Shown: one piece after another, positions 18,306-29,174 of the stretch
Numbering within the stretch: the stretch's first letter is position 1
Layout of the letters: each line of letters opens with the position of its first letter
From: Farysia itapuensis
Lineage: Eukaryota; Basidiomycota; Ustilaginomycetes; Ustilaginales; Ustilaginaceae
Assembly: GCA_023212645.1 (NCBI GenBank)
Contig: JALBYC010000022.1
Coordinates: 115,729 to 179,728 of the forward strand
Length of the DNA: 64,000 bases
Direction of reading: 5' to 3'
The notes under the pieces: generated by a model
Database searches by the model: none
What the model was told of the DNA's origin: nothing
What the model saw: the letters and a program-made list of their open reading frames with translations, nothing else
Position numbers and translations under genes: made by a program

Positions 18306-18791
18306 TGTGGTGGTGGTGCCGGTTATCTATCCATGGCGACAACACTAATCTTATCGACGATCGTCATTCCATAAATACAGCAAGATTCAATCGCCGATTG
18401 GCAGCTCCATCTCCCGATCAGTCACCTCGCCATCGTGGTGGTGGTGACGTGCTCAATAGTGCATCCAACTCGGCAAGGACAACTGACGACAATTGATCCT
18501 TGCCTGATGCAATTGCAGCTGTTCAACAGCGTGTGTTTTGCCTGACCCGAATGAGAGCATCTTGGCTGCTTTCCCGCCCTTCCCGCTTCATGATCCCACG
18601 CGGTACCACCAGAGATAGATCGATGCAATCTGCCTTCTGTTCCTCGTGATTCTGCTAGCACCTCATTCCGCTACACCGGTGTCGTTGAGTTTAGCCGGTG
18701 CCTGAAGGAAGAAGCCATATAAGAGCTTCTCGGGCTACCACGACACTCGCGTTCCTGTATCTACAACCCCCCTCCCCCTCTTTTGTTTCCA
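18306..18791. promoter_or_regulatory. Divergent intergenic region between the acyltransferase and UNC93-like genes
   Basis: These 486 bp hold two start regions. The distal part includes CAATTG and CAGCTG E-box-like hexamers around 18490-18530, of unproven meaning. No ORF or RNA gene was recognised. Confidence 0.5.
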
Positions 18792-20384
18792 ATGTCGGAT
18801 TCCACGCCTGCTCAGCTGGGCCAAGACGACAAGTCGCTCGTCAGCGCAACCGACGACGAGTCAGTGGGTACGCCCATCCAGACAGCGGCTAAGCTGACCT
18901 TGCTCGAGACCATTGGCCTTCGTGACCCCAAGCCGGAAGCTCGACCCGTGTGGAATGGCAAGAACCCCTCCTGGTTCCGCTCTACGTTCTTCCAGATCAC
19001 CGTGCTTGGCTCGTGTTCCTTCCTTGCACCGGGGATCTGGGGTGCCATGGCAGCATTGGGGGCAGGCGGCTCACAGGATCCTAGCACCGTGAACGCGGCC
19101 AACTCGCTCACTTTTGCCCTGATGGTATTCACGAGTCTGTTTACCTCGTCTCTCATCAATGTTACCTCGGTCAAGTTTGCGCTCATGTTTGGAACGATTG
19201 GTTATGCGCCGTATGCTGCAGGGCTGTACCTCAATTCGGTCAACAATGCTCAGTGGCTGGTAATTCTTGGCGCTGCTCTGTGTGGTATCAGCGCTGGTGT
19301 GTTTTGGTCGAGCGAGGGTGCCATCGGTCTTGGCTATCCCGAGCGCAACAAACAAGCCCGCTATATTTCCTACTGGCTCATGTTTCGCGTCCTCGGCCAG
19401 CTGCTTGGCGGCATCATCAATCTTGCGCTCAACTACGATAATAGCGAGGCAGGTTCGATCTCTACCAATACGTACCTCGTCTTTGTCGCTCTGCAGTGTC
19501 TAGGTCCGTTTTGTGCCATGCTGCTCTCGCCTCCGCACAAAGTTCAGAGGGCGGATAAGACGCCCGTGTACCTGCACATTGAATCGTCAACGTCGCGCGA
19601 GCTCAAGCTGATGTGGAAGACCATCACACGTCCAGAGGTGCTGCTGCTGCTTCCTCTCATTTGGCAGTCGACTTGGTCGGAAGCGCTCATTGGTACGTAC
19701 GCCGTCAACTACTTTACAGTTCGATCGCGCGCTCTCGGCTCGCTACTATCAGCCGTTACCGCCAGCTTGTCCAACTACTTGCTCGGATTCTTCCTTGATT
19801 GGAAAAAGCCTTCCGTCAACGTCCGTGCCAAGTCGAGCTTCATTGTGATCTACACCCTGCAAGCTGCCTGGTGGGCTTGGGCCATTTACATCATGAACAA
19901 GTACCACAACACCTCTCCCAAGCCGCTTTTTGACTGGACCACAGCCGGATACGGCCAAGGCTTTGGAGTCTACATCTTCCTCCAGATCGGATTCAACGTC
20001 ATGTACGAGCTCAACTACTGGATCATTGGTCAGCTTTCGGACGATCCTGCAGCCATTATTCGCCTGGCTGCGATTGTGCGCGGGGTCGAATCAGCGGGAC
20101 AGTGCGTCTCGTACGGCGTCAACAGCACTTCGTTCCGCCTGGATGCCGTAGCCGGCATCAACGCCGGCCAGTGGGCCATTTCAATCCTTCCAGCCTGGTT
20201 CGTGATTCGTAAGATCGGAATTCTGCCTGACGGCACCAAGATTCACGAACCGCGAACCTACGCCGAAGAAAGTGACCGTCAACAACTCAAGCAGCACGGT
20301 CTTGCCACCGCCGAATTCGATCACAAGGGAGACCAATACACGAAGCGCCACGACCAGCGCCCAAACTCAGATAAAGTCACGTAG
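18792..20384 (+). CDS. UNC93-like major facilitator family membrane protein
   Basis: The protein has 530 residues from the ATG at 18792; the frame opens three codons earlier at a TTG. It has a short cytosolic N-terminus and 11-12 hydrophobic spans, the first beginning near FFQITVLGSCSFLAPGIWGAM. The pattern FQxxVLG...FxxPGIWGAMxxLGAGG, the GxxWSSEGAIGLGYPERNKQARYIS segment and the central YFTVRSRALGSLLSA match the fungal UNC93-like (DUF895) family of the MFS fold. Substrates of fungal members are mostly uncharacterised; some are proposed to carry ions or small metabolites. The C-terminal 40 residues are hydrophilic. It converges on the esterase-like gene with a 115-bp gap. Confidence 0.85.
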   Translation: MSDSTPAQLGQDDKSLVSATDDESVGTPIQTAAKLTLLETIGLRDPKPEARPVWNGKNPSWFRSTFFQITVLGSCSFLAPGIWGAMAALGAGGSQDPSTVNAANSLTFALMVFTSLFTSSLINVTSVKFALMFGTIGYAPYAAGLYLNSVNNAQWLVILGAALCGISAGVFWSSEGAIGLGYPERNKQARYISYWLMFRVLGQLLGGIINLALNYDNSEAGSISTNTYLVFVALQCLGPFCAMLLSPPHKVQRADKTPVYLHIESSTSRELKLMWKTITRPEVLLLLPLIWQSTWSEALIGTYAVNYFTVRSRALGSLLSAVTASLSNYLLGFFLDWKKPSVNVRAKSSFIVIYTLQAAWWAWAIYIMNKYHNTSPKPLFDWTTAGYGQGFGVYIFLQIGFNVMYELNYWIIGQLSDDPAAIIRLAAIVRGVESAGQCVSYGVNSTSFRLDAVAGINAGQWAISILPAWFVIRKIGILPDGTKIHEPRTYAEESDRQQLKQHGLATAEFDHKGDQYTKRHDQRPNSDKVT

Positions 20385-20500
20385 TCTATGTTTTGCTGGG
20401 GAGGCGTGTTTGCCAGTGTTTGCAGTTGCGAAAATGCACGAAAATTGATTTATAGGATAAAAAGTAGGGGGGTATACGATGCGTGCGTGCTGCGGGGGAG

Positions 20501-22011
20501 CTAGTTGGAGGTGACGGCATCGCGGAGATGCCAGAGGAGCATTTCGGAGAAGAGTGCACCACAGGGTAGTTGACTGGGTGTGATGGGGTTAAGTGCACGT
20601 TGGTCCTGTCCCATCATGACTTGGGCAAAGGGGATGCCCTTGACATTGTCGGGCATGCGTGCAGAGCGCTGTCTCTCACCCTTGACTACATCGTCGCCGG
20701 AAACGTCGAGGGCGGAGAGTTGTGCGTGGTTGAGCTGGGCGATGCGATTCGCGTGATACAAGGGATGGTTCTTGCGCTGTAGTTCCGGGACCAGATTAAG
20801 TCAGTACGTAGACGCGCAATTGTCCCGAGGGGGGATGGGAACAAATACTTACCGGTTGGCCATCGATGCCGAGGAAGGCTTCGACGGTGCTTGCTTCTGA
20901 CTGAAGCGGGTAGTGTGTGTCTCTCCAGACGATGCGTGGGCGACGCCATGCCTTGCGCACACTGGTCAGCATGTCCACCATGCGTGACCGCCACCACATG
21001 ATCCGTTCTTCCGACAGATTCTCCATCAGCCCCACTCCTGTGTCGATATCCTGCCGCGCCCAGCGTGCCAGATCCCAAAGCCCCGAGTTGAAGAAGATGA
21101 GATCCGGCTCTGCTCTGGCACGTGGCCGCGGCAACTTGGGCGAAGTGTGGGCGGAGGAGGCCATGGCCTTGAGGTAGGGCTGGTACAGGTCAGTCACTCG
21201 GTCTTCGAACAGCGCTGGCGCATTGTACAGCGCCTCTCCGCGCCACGTCTCGCTAGTATCGGCACCGTAGGAGTAGACCGAGGTCAGCAGGAAGTCGTAT
21301 TCGGGCAAGTAGCAGTAATGTGCCAAAGGGCCATTGTTCTGAATCGGCGTGAAGCCGTGCTTGGGAGGTACAGTGTTGAGACTGTTGCCCCATGGATGAT
21401 TCTTGTCCACCACTTCTGGTTCGTGGCCCGTCAGTGCACAGAAGTGTGCAACCAGGGACTGGTCCACCTGATGATCGCCGATCATGAGCACGGTGCGGTT
21501 GGTGAAGAAGGTGTTGAGCTCTTCAATGTTGGCCGGTGATGACGATGTGGACAGCTTGTGCTCTGCATGCGGTGCGATAGCCGACGGGTCCTTGTGCTCA
21601 TTGACACCGAGTGTGGTTATGAGCGAGTCCATGAGATTCGACGTGGAGCATGAGGGGTCAAACGTTCGCCATACGGGGAACTCACTCGATGCGATCGACC
21701 AGTCAACCCAACCGGGCAAGTTGAATGGATCGCACTGCCGCACGCCGTACCGCGTCCTCGTGCTTGACCTCAAAGACGAAGAGCCACCACCACCACCACC
21801 ACTGCCTCCAGGAACGACGGAGCAAAGTAACGTCATGGCAATGTACACCGCCGAGAGCACTGTAGGAAAAGCAACGTCGATCAGGAGCATGAACGACAGA
21901 GTGTGTGGTCGGAGCTCCGTACTTACGTGTGAGGACTTTGCCAATGGTCTCGACACGGCTGGGTATGTAGGCTTTGCCCTTGCCCGTCAAAGGCCTTACG
22001 TTGGATGGCAT
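20501..22011 (-). CDS. Single-pass membrane SGNH/PC-esterase-like protein, three exons
   Basis: Exons on the minus strand are 22011-21927, 21859-20853 and 20776-20501, giving 455 residues. Intron 1 (67 nt) runs GTAAGT to CTACAG. Intron 2 (76 nt) runs GTAAGT to CTACAG with a TACTGAC branch site. Joining exons 1 and 2 creates a clear membrane span at about residues 24-45, followed by a Gly run, so this looks like a type II Golgi or secretory-pathway protein with its domain on the lumenal side. The lumenal part has MIGDHQVDQSLVAHFC (about 155), the place of the GDS block of SGNH/PC-esterases, and later RIVWRDTHYP. The nucleophilic Ser expected in GDS is His here. Family assignment is therefore tentative, and activity is uncertain. 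A short upstream ORF of 11 codons lies in the leader just before 22011. Confidence 0.65.
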
Positions 22012-22491
22012 CTTTGCGGTTCGGTGTGGGAATGTTGCTATGCGTCGATCGTCGTCGTTGTGGGGAGATTCATCCTTCTCCACTCACACTCTCTTCATGC
22101 CGACTTCCGCATCGGCCACTTTCGGTCCGCGTAATTAGCGATCTGACATCGTCGGAGCGAAGTTTAGTATTCATGTTAGAGTGTTTATAAGTCACGTGTT
22201 GAGTCACATGACAAAATAGGAAAACTGCAAAAATGGATGCTGGCCCGTAGAGAGGAATGGTGAAACCTTCGACTCACACCACTCGGCCTCTTTCCCATCG
22301 TCATCACATACCGCTCAAGGTCAGTATACACTACGGCAACCAGCATCGACGAAAGCAGAAGCACGGTCAACAGCAGATCCACATTCCGTGCATTTCACCA
22401 ACGCTACCAGCTTCCTCGCAGTTTTCGCCAAAGATCCGGGTGTAAGGAGACAGCGTATTGACGCCTTGCTTGAACCTCGACAGATCCGGAA
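22012..22491. promoter_or_regulatory. Divergent region between the esterase-like gene and RPL9
   Basis: This 480-bp stretch contains a pair of RTCACRTG sites (annotated separately) nearer the esterase side, a polypyrimidine tract around 22285 and a possible 5' UTR splice donor (AAGGTCAGT near 22319) on the RPL9 strand. No ORF is credible. Confidence 0.55.
22191..22210. promoter_or_regulatory. Tandem RTCACRTG (Cbf1-type bHLH) sites upstream of RPL9
   Basis: GTCACGTG at 22191-22198 and GTCACATG at 22203-22210 both fit RTCACRTG, the Cbf1 recognition sequence. Their starts are 12 bp apart, a little over one helical turn. They lie about 290 bp upstream of the RPL9 ATG and 180 bp upstream of the esterase-like ATG. 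In several fungi outside Saccharomyces, Cbf1 sites occur in ribosomal protein promoters, so RPL9 is the likelier target; that is inference. Confidence 0.6.
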
Positions 22492-23151
22492 ATGTTGCAG
22501 ATCTACAAGGAGCTCGACCTCGCGGTCCCCGCCGATGTTTCGGTCAGCATCTCGTCGCGAGTCTTTACCGCCAAGGGACCTCGTGGCACCATTACCAAGG
22601 TTAGTACTTTGCGCTAATGCTCAGACGCAAAAGGACGTGTGCACTAACGCTTGCCTCTCTTGTTTTGCATTGTGTAGTCGCTGAAGCACATGAACTTGGA
22701 TGCACGCATTGTCAAGACGGCCAACGGTCAAAAGATCAAGTTTGTCGTATGGCACGCTGCCCGCAAGCACGCTGCTTGCCTGCGAACTGCATCTGCCTGC
22801 GTTGCCAACATGTTCAAGGGTGTCACGGTCGGATTCCAGTACAAGATGCGTGCAGTGTACGCGCATTTCCCGATCAACATCATCATTGCCGGTGACAAGC
22901 AGTCTGCCGAGATCCGCAACTTTTTGGGCGAGAAGCGTGTGCGTCACATCCAGATGTTGGAAGGCGTCACAATTCAGGAGGACAAGGCACAGAAGGACCA
23001 GGTCCTGGTCGAGGGCAACGACATTGACCTCGTCTCCCAGTCTGCCGCACTCCTGCACGGTGCCACACTTGTGCGAAACAAGGATATCCGAAAGTTCCTC
23101 GACGGCATCTACTGCACCGGCAAAGACACTGTCGTCAAGGCCGAAGCATAA
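22492..23151 (+). CDS. RPL9: 60S ribosomal protein L9 (uL6), two exons
   Basis: Exons 22492-22599 and 22678-23151 encode 193 residues, the normal length for eukaryotic L9. The 78-nt intron has donor GTTAGT, branch site CACTAAC and acceptor GTGTAG; it is phase 0 and contains an in-frame stop. The N-terminus MLQIYKELDLAVP, the block FTAKGPRGTITK|SLKHMNLD across the splice, and the C-terminal RKFLDGIYCTGKDTV are diagnostic of uL6. It is a large-subunit protein near the sarcin-ricin loop and the P-stalk base. The first exon is short and coding, as is common for ribosomal protein genes of basidiomycetes. Confidence 0.97.
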
Positions 23152-23296
23152 GAAAAGATCAAAAAATCCCCCCAAAACGAATCTCTCTCTCACACACGCT
23201 TGTACGTCAAGCCATCTGCACACATATATTTCCGCCCTCTACCTTGTTTTACTAGGTTCAACACAGCATTTGTTTTTGTCTCTCTGAATTGCTGGT

Positions 23297-24064
23297 CTAT
23301 AGCATGCGATGAATGGTGTGGTCGGTTAGGTCGGCCAAGAGTTTTGCGTCGAGGGGTTGGTGATCATCTTCTGTGCGTTGGGCCAAGAGCTGCTTCCACC
23401 AGGGGAAGAGGAATTGGTTGACGATCAATTTGAACCAGGGCGTGAAGGCGGATGGGTCGAGCTGGGTCATGAGCAGCTGCAGTTCTTGTGGAGAGACCCA
23501 TTTGGTATCGCATACCTCGTTGGTGTTGGGTTTCAAGGTGACGTTGGCGGTGATGAAGAGGATGTAGTCGATTTCGTGTTCCCCCCACATGTTGGCACGG
23601 TCACCGTTGGGTGCGAGGTAGTGGATGCGGGTGAGGTATTGGAAGTGGTCCAGTGGCACCTGTTCTGGTGGAATGCCTAGTTCGTGATCGAGTTTGCGCT
23701 GGGCAGCTCTACGTACGCCAATCTGTTGTTCCTCTTCCAGTTCGTCCTTGATGGCCAGAGGGTGAGAGCAACAGGTGTTGGTCCACATGTTGGGGAACGT
23801 GATTTTCTCCAACGCCCTTCGCTGAAGCAGCAACTTTCCTGACTGTGGATCAAAGAGAAAGACGGAAAAGGCACGATGCAAGAGACCTTTGTTGATGTTG
23901 GTCATGAGATGGCACTCCTTTTTGCTGCCGTCGCGCAGTACATTGTCATCGTTATCGAGGACGATGCAGCGTTCTTCCATCAAACGGATCTGTTCTTCGT
24001 CATAGCCAGCCAGGGTCAAGCTGGCTGGCTGTTGAGATGTGGTTGTTGTCGTCCGTGTCGACAT
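23297..24064 (-). CDS. IDI1: Isopentenyl-diphosphate delta-isomerase
   Basis: The single-exon gene encodes 255 residues from a true ATG at 24064. It is a type I (Nudix-fold) isomerase: LHRAFSVFLFD, the catalytic-Cys block NTCCSHP, the Nudix-related helix AAQRKLDHELGI, and the metal/Glu motif WGEHEIDYILF with the general acid-base Glu. It interconverts IPP and DMAPP in the mevalonate pathway and so feeds ergosterol, dolichol, carotenoid and prenylation routes. No peroxisomal or mitochondrial signal is obvious. It converges on RPL9 and is divergent from the SWI1 gene. Confidence 0.97.
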   Translation of the reverse strand: MSTRTTTTTSQQPASLTLAGYDEEQIRLMEERCIVLDNDDNVLRDGSKKECHLMTNINKGLLHRAFSVFLFDPQSGKLLLQRRALEKITFPNMWTNTCCSHPLAIKDELEEEQQIGVRRAAQRKLDHELGIPPEQVPLDHFQYLTRIHYLAPNGDRANMWGEHEIDYILFITANVTLKPNTNEVCDTKWVSPQELQLLMTQLDPSAFTPWFKLIVNQFLFPWWKQLLAQRTEDDHQPLDAKLLADLTDHTIHRML

Positions 24065-24357
24065 GAATCAGGGGATGGTGGAAGGCCAAAGGGCGCAATC
24101 AATTTGGCCAAAGTTAATGGGCCCATTCCCATGCCGTTTTTGGGTTTGTAATGGCACGATTTGAAGGGCGAATTGAATTGGGAGAATTGATATGTGATCC
24201 CGTGGTTTGTGGTTTGTGACTTGTGGATTGTGCTGCCTTTGGTGCTTGGCCTGGCTGGGCTTGGCTTGGCTGCTCTCTCTCTCTCTACCTCCTCCTCCTC
24301 CCACTCGATGATCATCGCTGCTGCTGCTTAGGTCTGCTGTTTCTTTCCCTTGTCGCC

Positions 24358-26714
24358 ATGTCTGGCTTTGACCAGAATGCCGCCTTCTTTGGCTTCAACA
24401 ACCTCACCCCTCAACAGCTCAATCTACTCCGACAACAGAACCAGTTGACCCAACAACAGCCACAGCCACCCCAGCAACAGCAGATGCAACAGATGCAACA
24501 GCTCATGCAGCAGCAGCAACAACAGCAGCAGCAGCAACAGCAACGTATGCCCCAACAGCTAGGTCTCCACAATGGCTTCAACCAGCAGCAGCAATTACAA
24601 GCCCTGATGGCACAGCAACACGCCGCCCAAGGTGGCATGCAGAACCAAAATCCTTTGGCACAAATGCTCCGTCCACAGCAACCACATCCCCCACAACAGC
24701 AACCGCAGCAGCAGCAGCAGCAACAAGCACCGCCGCCATCACAGCAACAGCAACAGCAACCGCCACCAGGTGCCACGCCCACATTTGCCCAACTGTCTCA
24801 CGCGATAGAGCAAGCAAAAAAGGGAAACCTCACTCAGGAGCAGATGATCCAGTTACGGCAGCTCATCACCCGTCAACAGGCAATGCAAGCACAGGCACAG
24901 ACACAGAACAATCCCTTGCGTCCAGGCCAGCCGAGTCAGCCCCAAGCTCCCATGCCAAACGCTCACAATTTCCAGCAGCAAAACAACCTTCAACGGACAC
25001 CGCAACTGCAGGCACAGGCACGTATGATGGCCGGCTTGCAACAAGTCCGTCCAGCTCCTGCCCAATCCACACCTACGCTTAACAATCAGGGCTTCTTGCA
25101 ATCCGCGCCGCCACCACAGCAGAATCAAGCTCAACCGCAGCCACTGCAGCCCTCGGCTCCATTGCATCAGCAGCAATCGCGCGCCCCCAACCAGCCGCAA
25201 CACCAGCAAGGTCTTCAAAACACTTCACAGCCATCCGGACATGATACCACCTCAGACGCAGCGAGAAATCAGCAGAATCCGCTCAACTTTTTGCGATTAT
25301 TACATCAACGCGTCACAGATATAGAGTCCAAGCTGGCCTCGGATCTCAGTCCGGAAGACCGACAGGTGGTGCAACAGCAGCATGCAGAAGCCAAAAGATT
25401 GCAGTCGGCCCTCTTGCAGCGTCTCAATGTCCAAAACGCTCAACAGTTCGCCATGCTCATGCAGCAGGGGCAACAACCTCAACAGGGCATGCCCAATTTG
25501 CAGCAGCCGCAGCAGCAGCAGCAGCAAATGCACAATGCTGGCATCATGAATCCTGCAATGTTGCCACCTGCGAATAGCACCCAGCCACAACCATCGCCAG
25601 TCATTCGCCCGCCCAATCGACCTGCTTCAGTACGACCGACACAAAACCAGTTCAGCAGTCCAATGCTCAACCAGACTGGCTTGCAAACCCCCCATTTACA
25701 ACAACAGCAGCATACACCACAAATGCAGCCCGCGCAGCCTCAACAGTCTCCGCCCATCCGTCCGTCTCCGCAGATGGCCAATGCCATGAACCTTGGGCCC
25801 GCACAAGGCGGTATGCCCGGCATTCAAGGCGTGCCCTCATTACGGCCGGAGCAGTTCATGAAAGCTCTTGTCGATCTCATGAAGAAGCGTGGCACGCCCA
25901 TCACGTCGTTGCCCAAAGTCGGTGGTCGCGAGTTGGACTTATACCGATTCTATCAGATTGTACAGGCGCATGGCGGAAGCCAGGCGGCCAACGTCAAAGG
26001 CGCATGGCCCGCGATAGCAATGTCGCTCGAACTCGCGCCCCTCGGCTCACCTCAAACACAGGCTTTGGGCCAAGCGCTAGCGACGGAATACCGCAACTAT
26101 CTTGCGCCGTTTGAGGAGACATGGCAAAGAGCCATGCACCATCAATATCAGATGTCCATGGCCGGAGCTGGAGCCGCACCAGGTCAACAGCAGCAATTCC
26201 GACCACAGCAGCCCGCGCAGCAGCAGATGCAGGCCGCCATGATGCCACCCAACCAAGGCGCTCCTCCGTCCCAGCAGATTCCTGGCGGTCAGACACCCCG
26301 TCCGCCACAAACAGGTCTGGCCGGATTCAACCCGCCAGCGGCTCCCATCCTGGGTCCCGAGCATCTGTCCAAACTTGGAATGACGCAGGAGCAGTTTAGC
26401 AAGGCCTTTTTGAGTAACCAGCTCAACATGTGGCGCCAGCAACAGCAGCAACAGCAACAAAGACAGATGGCTCAAGGCTACCAGACCAATCAAGTCGATG
26501 CAACGCAAATGTCGCCCAACCTGTCGCAGCAGCCCAATACAGCCCAACATCAGCCCGCCATGATAACTTGGCCAAACCAGCCTCGTCCGATGCAACAGAC
26601 GCCAAGCATGCAAGGTCAACAGCAACCCTCGTTCAACCAGAACATGATGGCGCAACAACAGCAGCAGCAGCAGCAGCAAGCGCAAAAGCAGAACTTTGGA
26701 CAAGCACCACCACT

Positions 26715-26750
<36 letters not shown>

Positions 26751-28791
26751 GCCAGCAGGCGCTTCGCCCTCGGCATCTCAAGGTCAGAACCAGGTCAGAC
26801 CGCCCAACATGTCCCAAGCCAGATTTATTCCTGTCTCGCCCGAACAACTGGAGCAAGCGCGTGCCGCCATGCAAAAAATTGACCAAGAACTTGCAACTCA
26901 GCGACCTCGATTGCCCATCATCCAAACCATTGCCGACGACGAGCGGGACCAGATCCTGGAACAGGTGCAGAGACTTGCGCCGATTCAGGCTACCGTCACA
27001 GCTCTGCTCCCCGCTTTCTACGCCATGAACGGCAATCTGGAACCGGCAAAGCGACTGAAAATTATGGCGTTTATGTACAAGGATCAGTACGATCTTTTGC
27101 CCAAGAAGCAGTGCATCTTGCGATTGGCGGACTTGGACAAGCTCAAGATGCAGATGAGTCGCTGTATCAGCTTTGTGCGTTCGAGCAATCCTGAACTTGC
27201 GCAGCGTATCGTCACATCGCTGGGCGAGCAGTCACGCAATGCCCAGCTGGCGTCGGGAGCTGTGCCGTTGACGAGTCAGTCGCTTGCCATGACGGCGTCG
27301 GCTTCCTCAGCACAGCCTGAGGCAGAGTTCCAGAATCAGCCTGGCGAAAGCAACGCCGCGAACGGTGATGGAGGCTTTGACACTGCTGCCGCCATGCAAG
27401 GTTTCAAACGCGGATTCAAGGTGGAAAACCTCAAGCTGCCTCCGAACAAACGCTCCAAAATGGTGGGTGGCAGCGGCAAGAGTGGCAGTCCCCAGACGGG
27501 CGAATCGCCCAAGGTGGCACCCTCGCCGATCCAGGTCGAGGACCAATCTACCCCCGCTGGCTCTACGCCGGCAAGCAAGGGTGGCAAGAAGGGCGACAAG
27601 ACAGTCAAACTGCCAAAGGCAACCTTGAAAAAGGGCAAGAGCTCAATCACCACGCCTACCTTGTCTTCTGCCGAGACGGACAAGAAGTTCAAGACGAGTG
27701 CCGACATCATGGCCGAGGTGAAGCGGGAAATGGCTGAAGCGGAGCGCAAACGCAACGGAGGCGACGCTAGCGGCGAAGCTTTGTCCCTCGCCAAGGAGGA
27801 GGATGCGGAATCCAAGATGGAGCACGAGGCGGAAGAGCGACGCAAGAAGGATCTTGACCTTGCTGAGCGTGATCCGGCGGGGCTGGTCGAGTCAACCTGG
27901 CAGGATCTGCTCTCGGTAGGCAAGGCGAACGGCCGTACGGACAACTCTCTTCTCGGCGCGCCCAGCGCAGGGCCTTCTGCGTCGGACGGCACCGACTCTC
28001 GTGCTCTGGAATCGTTGCTCTCTCTGCTCGGTCAAGATTCCCTGCCTTCAGACATGTCGAGCAATGTGGATGCAAGATCGACCAGAATGGCTGGCCCTAC
28101 TGCCGATACTTCAGCGCTCAGCGCACTAGAAGTCCCACTTGCGTCTGCAGATGCTGACGCAGGCCTGGATATCGATCTGTTTGACTTTATCGAGGCATCG
28201 GCTGCCGGGCCTGACGCATTCAGCGAGACAGAGGCCGACGTCATGTCGATGCTGGGCAGTGGATCTGCAGCCAACGCGTCGACGCAGGAGAGCGAGCCGC
28301 CGGTGGAAACGCCGGAACTGGTGGCCAGTGCTCGTCTGCCAAGTGGCGGTGGTGGTGGATCAGGCTCGTCTACGTCGTCCAACTCGACAGTCAACTCGTT
28401 GCGCGCCAAGCTGCCGGCCTCTGTCGGCGGCAAAGGACTGGATTTTGGCTCTGCCGGACCCTCAAGCACGAGTCCGGCGGAATTGAGTAGCTGCGACGAA
28501 GTGGATCTGGAAAAAAGCCCGTTTGTACAAAAAGTACGGCTCAACCTTGCGCTAGATTCATCGGACAGTGCTACTACGACCGTTGCCGCCGCCGCTGCTG
28601 GACCGGGCAAGCAGGTCTCGGATGACAGCAAGGCAGATGGCCAGATCGAGGCGATTGGATCTGGCATTGGCTCGTTGAGCGATGACTGGTGGGACATGGA
28701 CCACTTCTCCGGCGCAGCAGCCATGGGCATGGGCTTTGGCTCCGATGGCACTACCACCACCACCGACCAACCCTGGGCAGTGCTCAGCTAA
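24358..28791 (+). CDS. SWI1/ARID subunit of a SWI/SNF chromatin-remodelling complex, poly-Q rich
   Basis: The ATG at 24358 (context GTCGCCATGT) gives 1477 residues; the frame runs 45 codons further upstream but that part is poorly placed. The first 490 residues are dominated by Gln, with pure and near-pure tracts of up to ten or more. An ARID/BRIGHT DNA-binding domain occupies about 496-590: MKALVDLMKKRGTPI...LPKVGGRELDLYRFYQIVQ...GG, then WPAIAMSL. Further Gln tracts follow up to about residue 800, then a helical region (about 825-965; LPAFYAMNGNLEPAKRLKIM) matching the conserved fungal Swi1 C-terminal part, then an acidic/Ser-rich tail. Swi1/ARID1 tethers SWI/SNF to nucleosomes and activators. 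The ARID plus flanking Gln composition makes this the best assignment. Confidence 0.85.
24510..24545 (+). repeat. CAG/CAA trinucleotide tract coding poly-Gln
   Basis: A run of CAG and CAA codons within the SWI1-type gene encodes about twelve consecutive glutamines. Similar shorter tracts recur near 24700-24765, 25500-25530, 26440-26465, 26655-26690 and 26715-26755. Interspersed CAA codons should reduce slippage relative to a pure CAG array. Confidence 0.85.
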
Positions 28792-29174
28792 ACGACACTA
28801 CACCACTTCCCTCTCCCCCCCCTTATTTTTTTTTCCTCCCTACGTGCTTGTATTCCCCCCAACCCAGTCTGCAGACTCTTTCTCTCACAACCATCAATAC
28901 CCTGTCCTGTCTTTCTTTTTTCTTTTTTCTCTCTTCCCCTCTGTATCTTTTGTCGTATATGTTACCCAATCTCGTGTTCTACCTGCCATATCGCGCGCCT
29001 GTGTGTGGTTTGTGGGAATTACATAATGATCCGAAATCAGATTTATGCAGAGAATGACGTGAAATTGTCTTGGCGCACAGGCACCGCCGGAGGCAAGCGG
29101 AAGGCGAGATTGAGATTGCGTTGGCGTTTGGCAATCCAAAGGTCGGTTAGCCACTACCATTTTCCCGCACAAAA
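28792..29174. other. Intergenic region between the SWI1 and PhoD-like genes
   Basis: The first 150 bp are strongly pyrimidine-rich with C and T homopolymers and look like a 3' UTR. The second half is the promoter of the PhoD-like gene and includes AATGACGTGA at about 29052, close to a CRE/ATF half-palindrome. No gene is visible. Confidence 0.5.

Noticed and set aside
26077..26925. Leucine-rich 282-codon ORF on the minus strand
   Set aside because: It is the complement of the poly-Gln coding region (CAG/CAA read as CTG/TTG), which automatically yields poly-Leu without stops.
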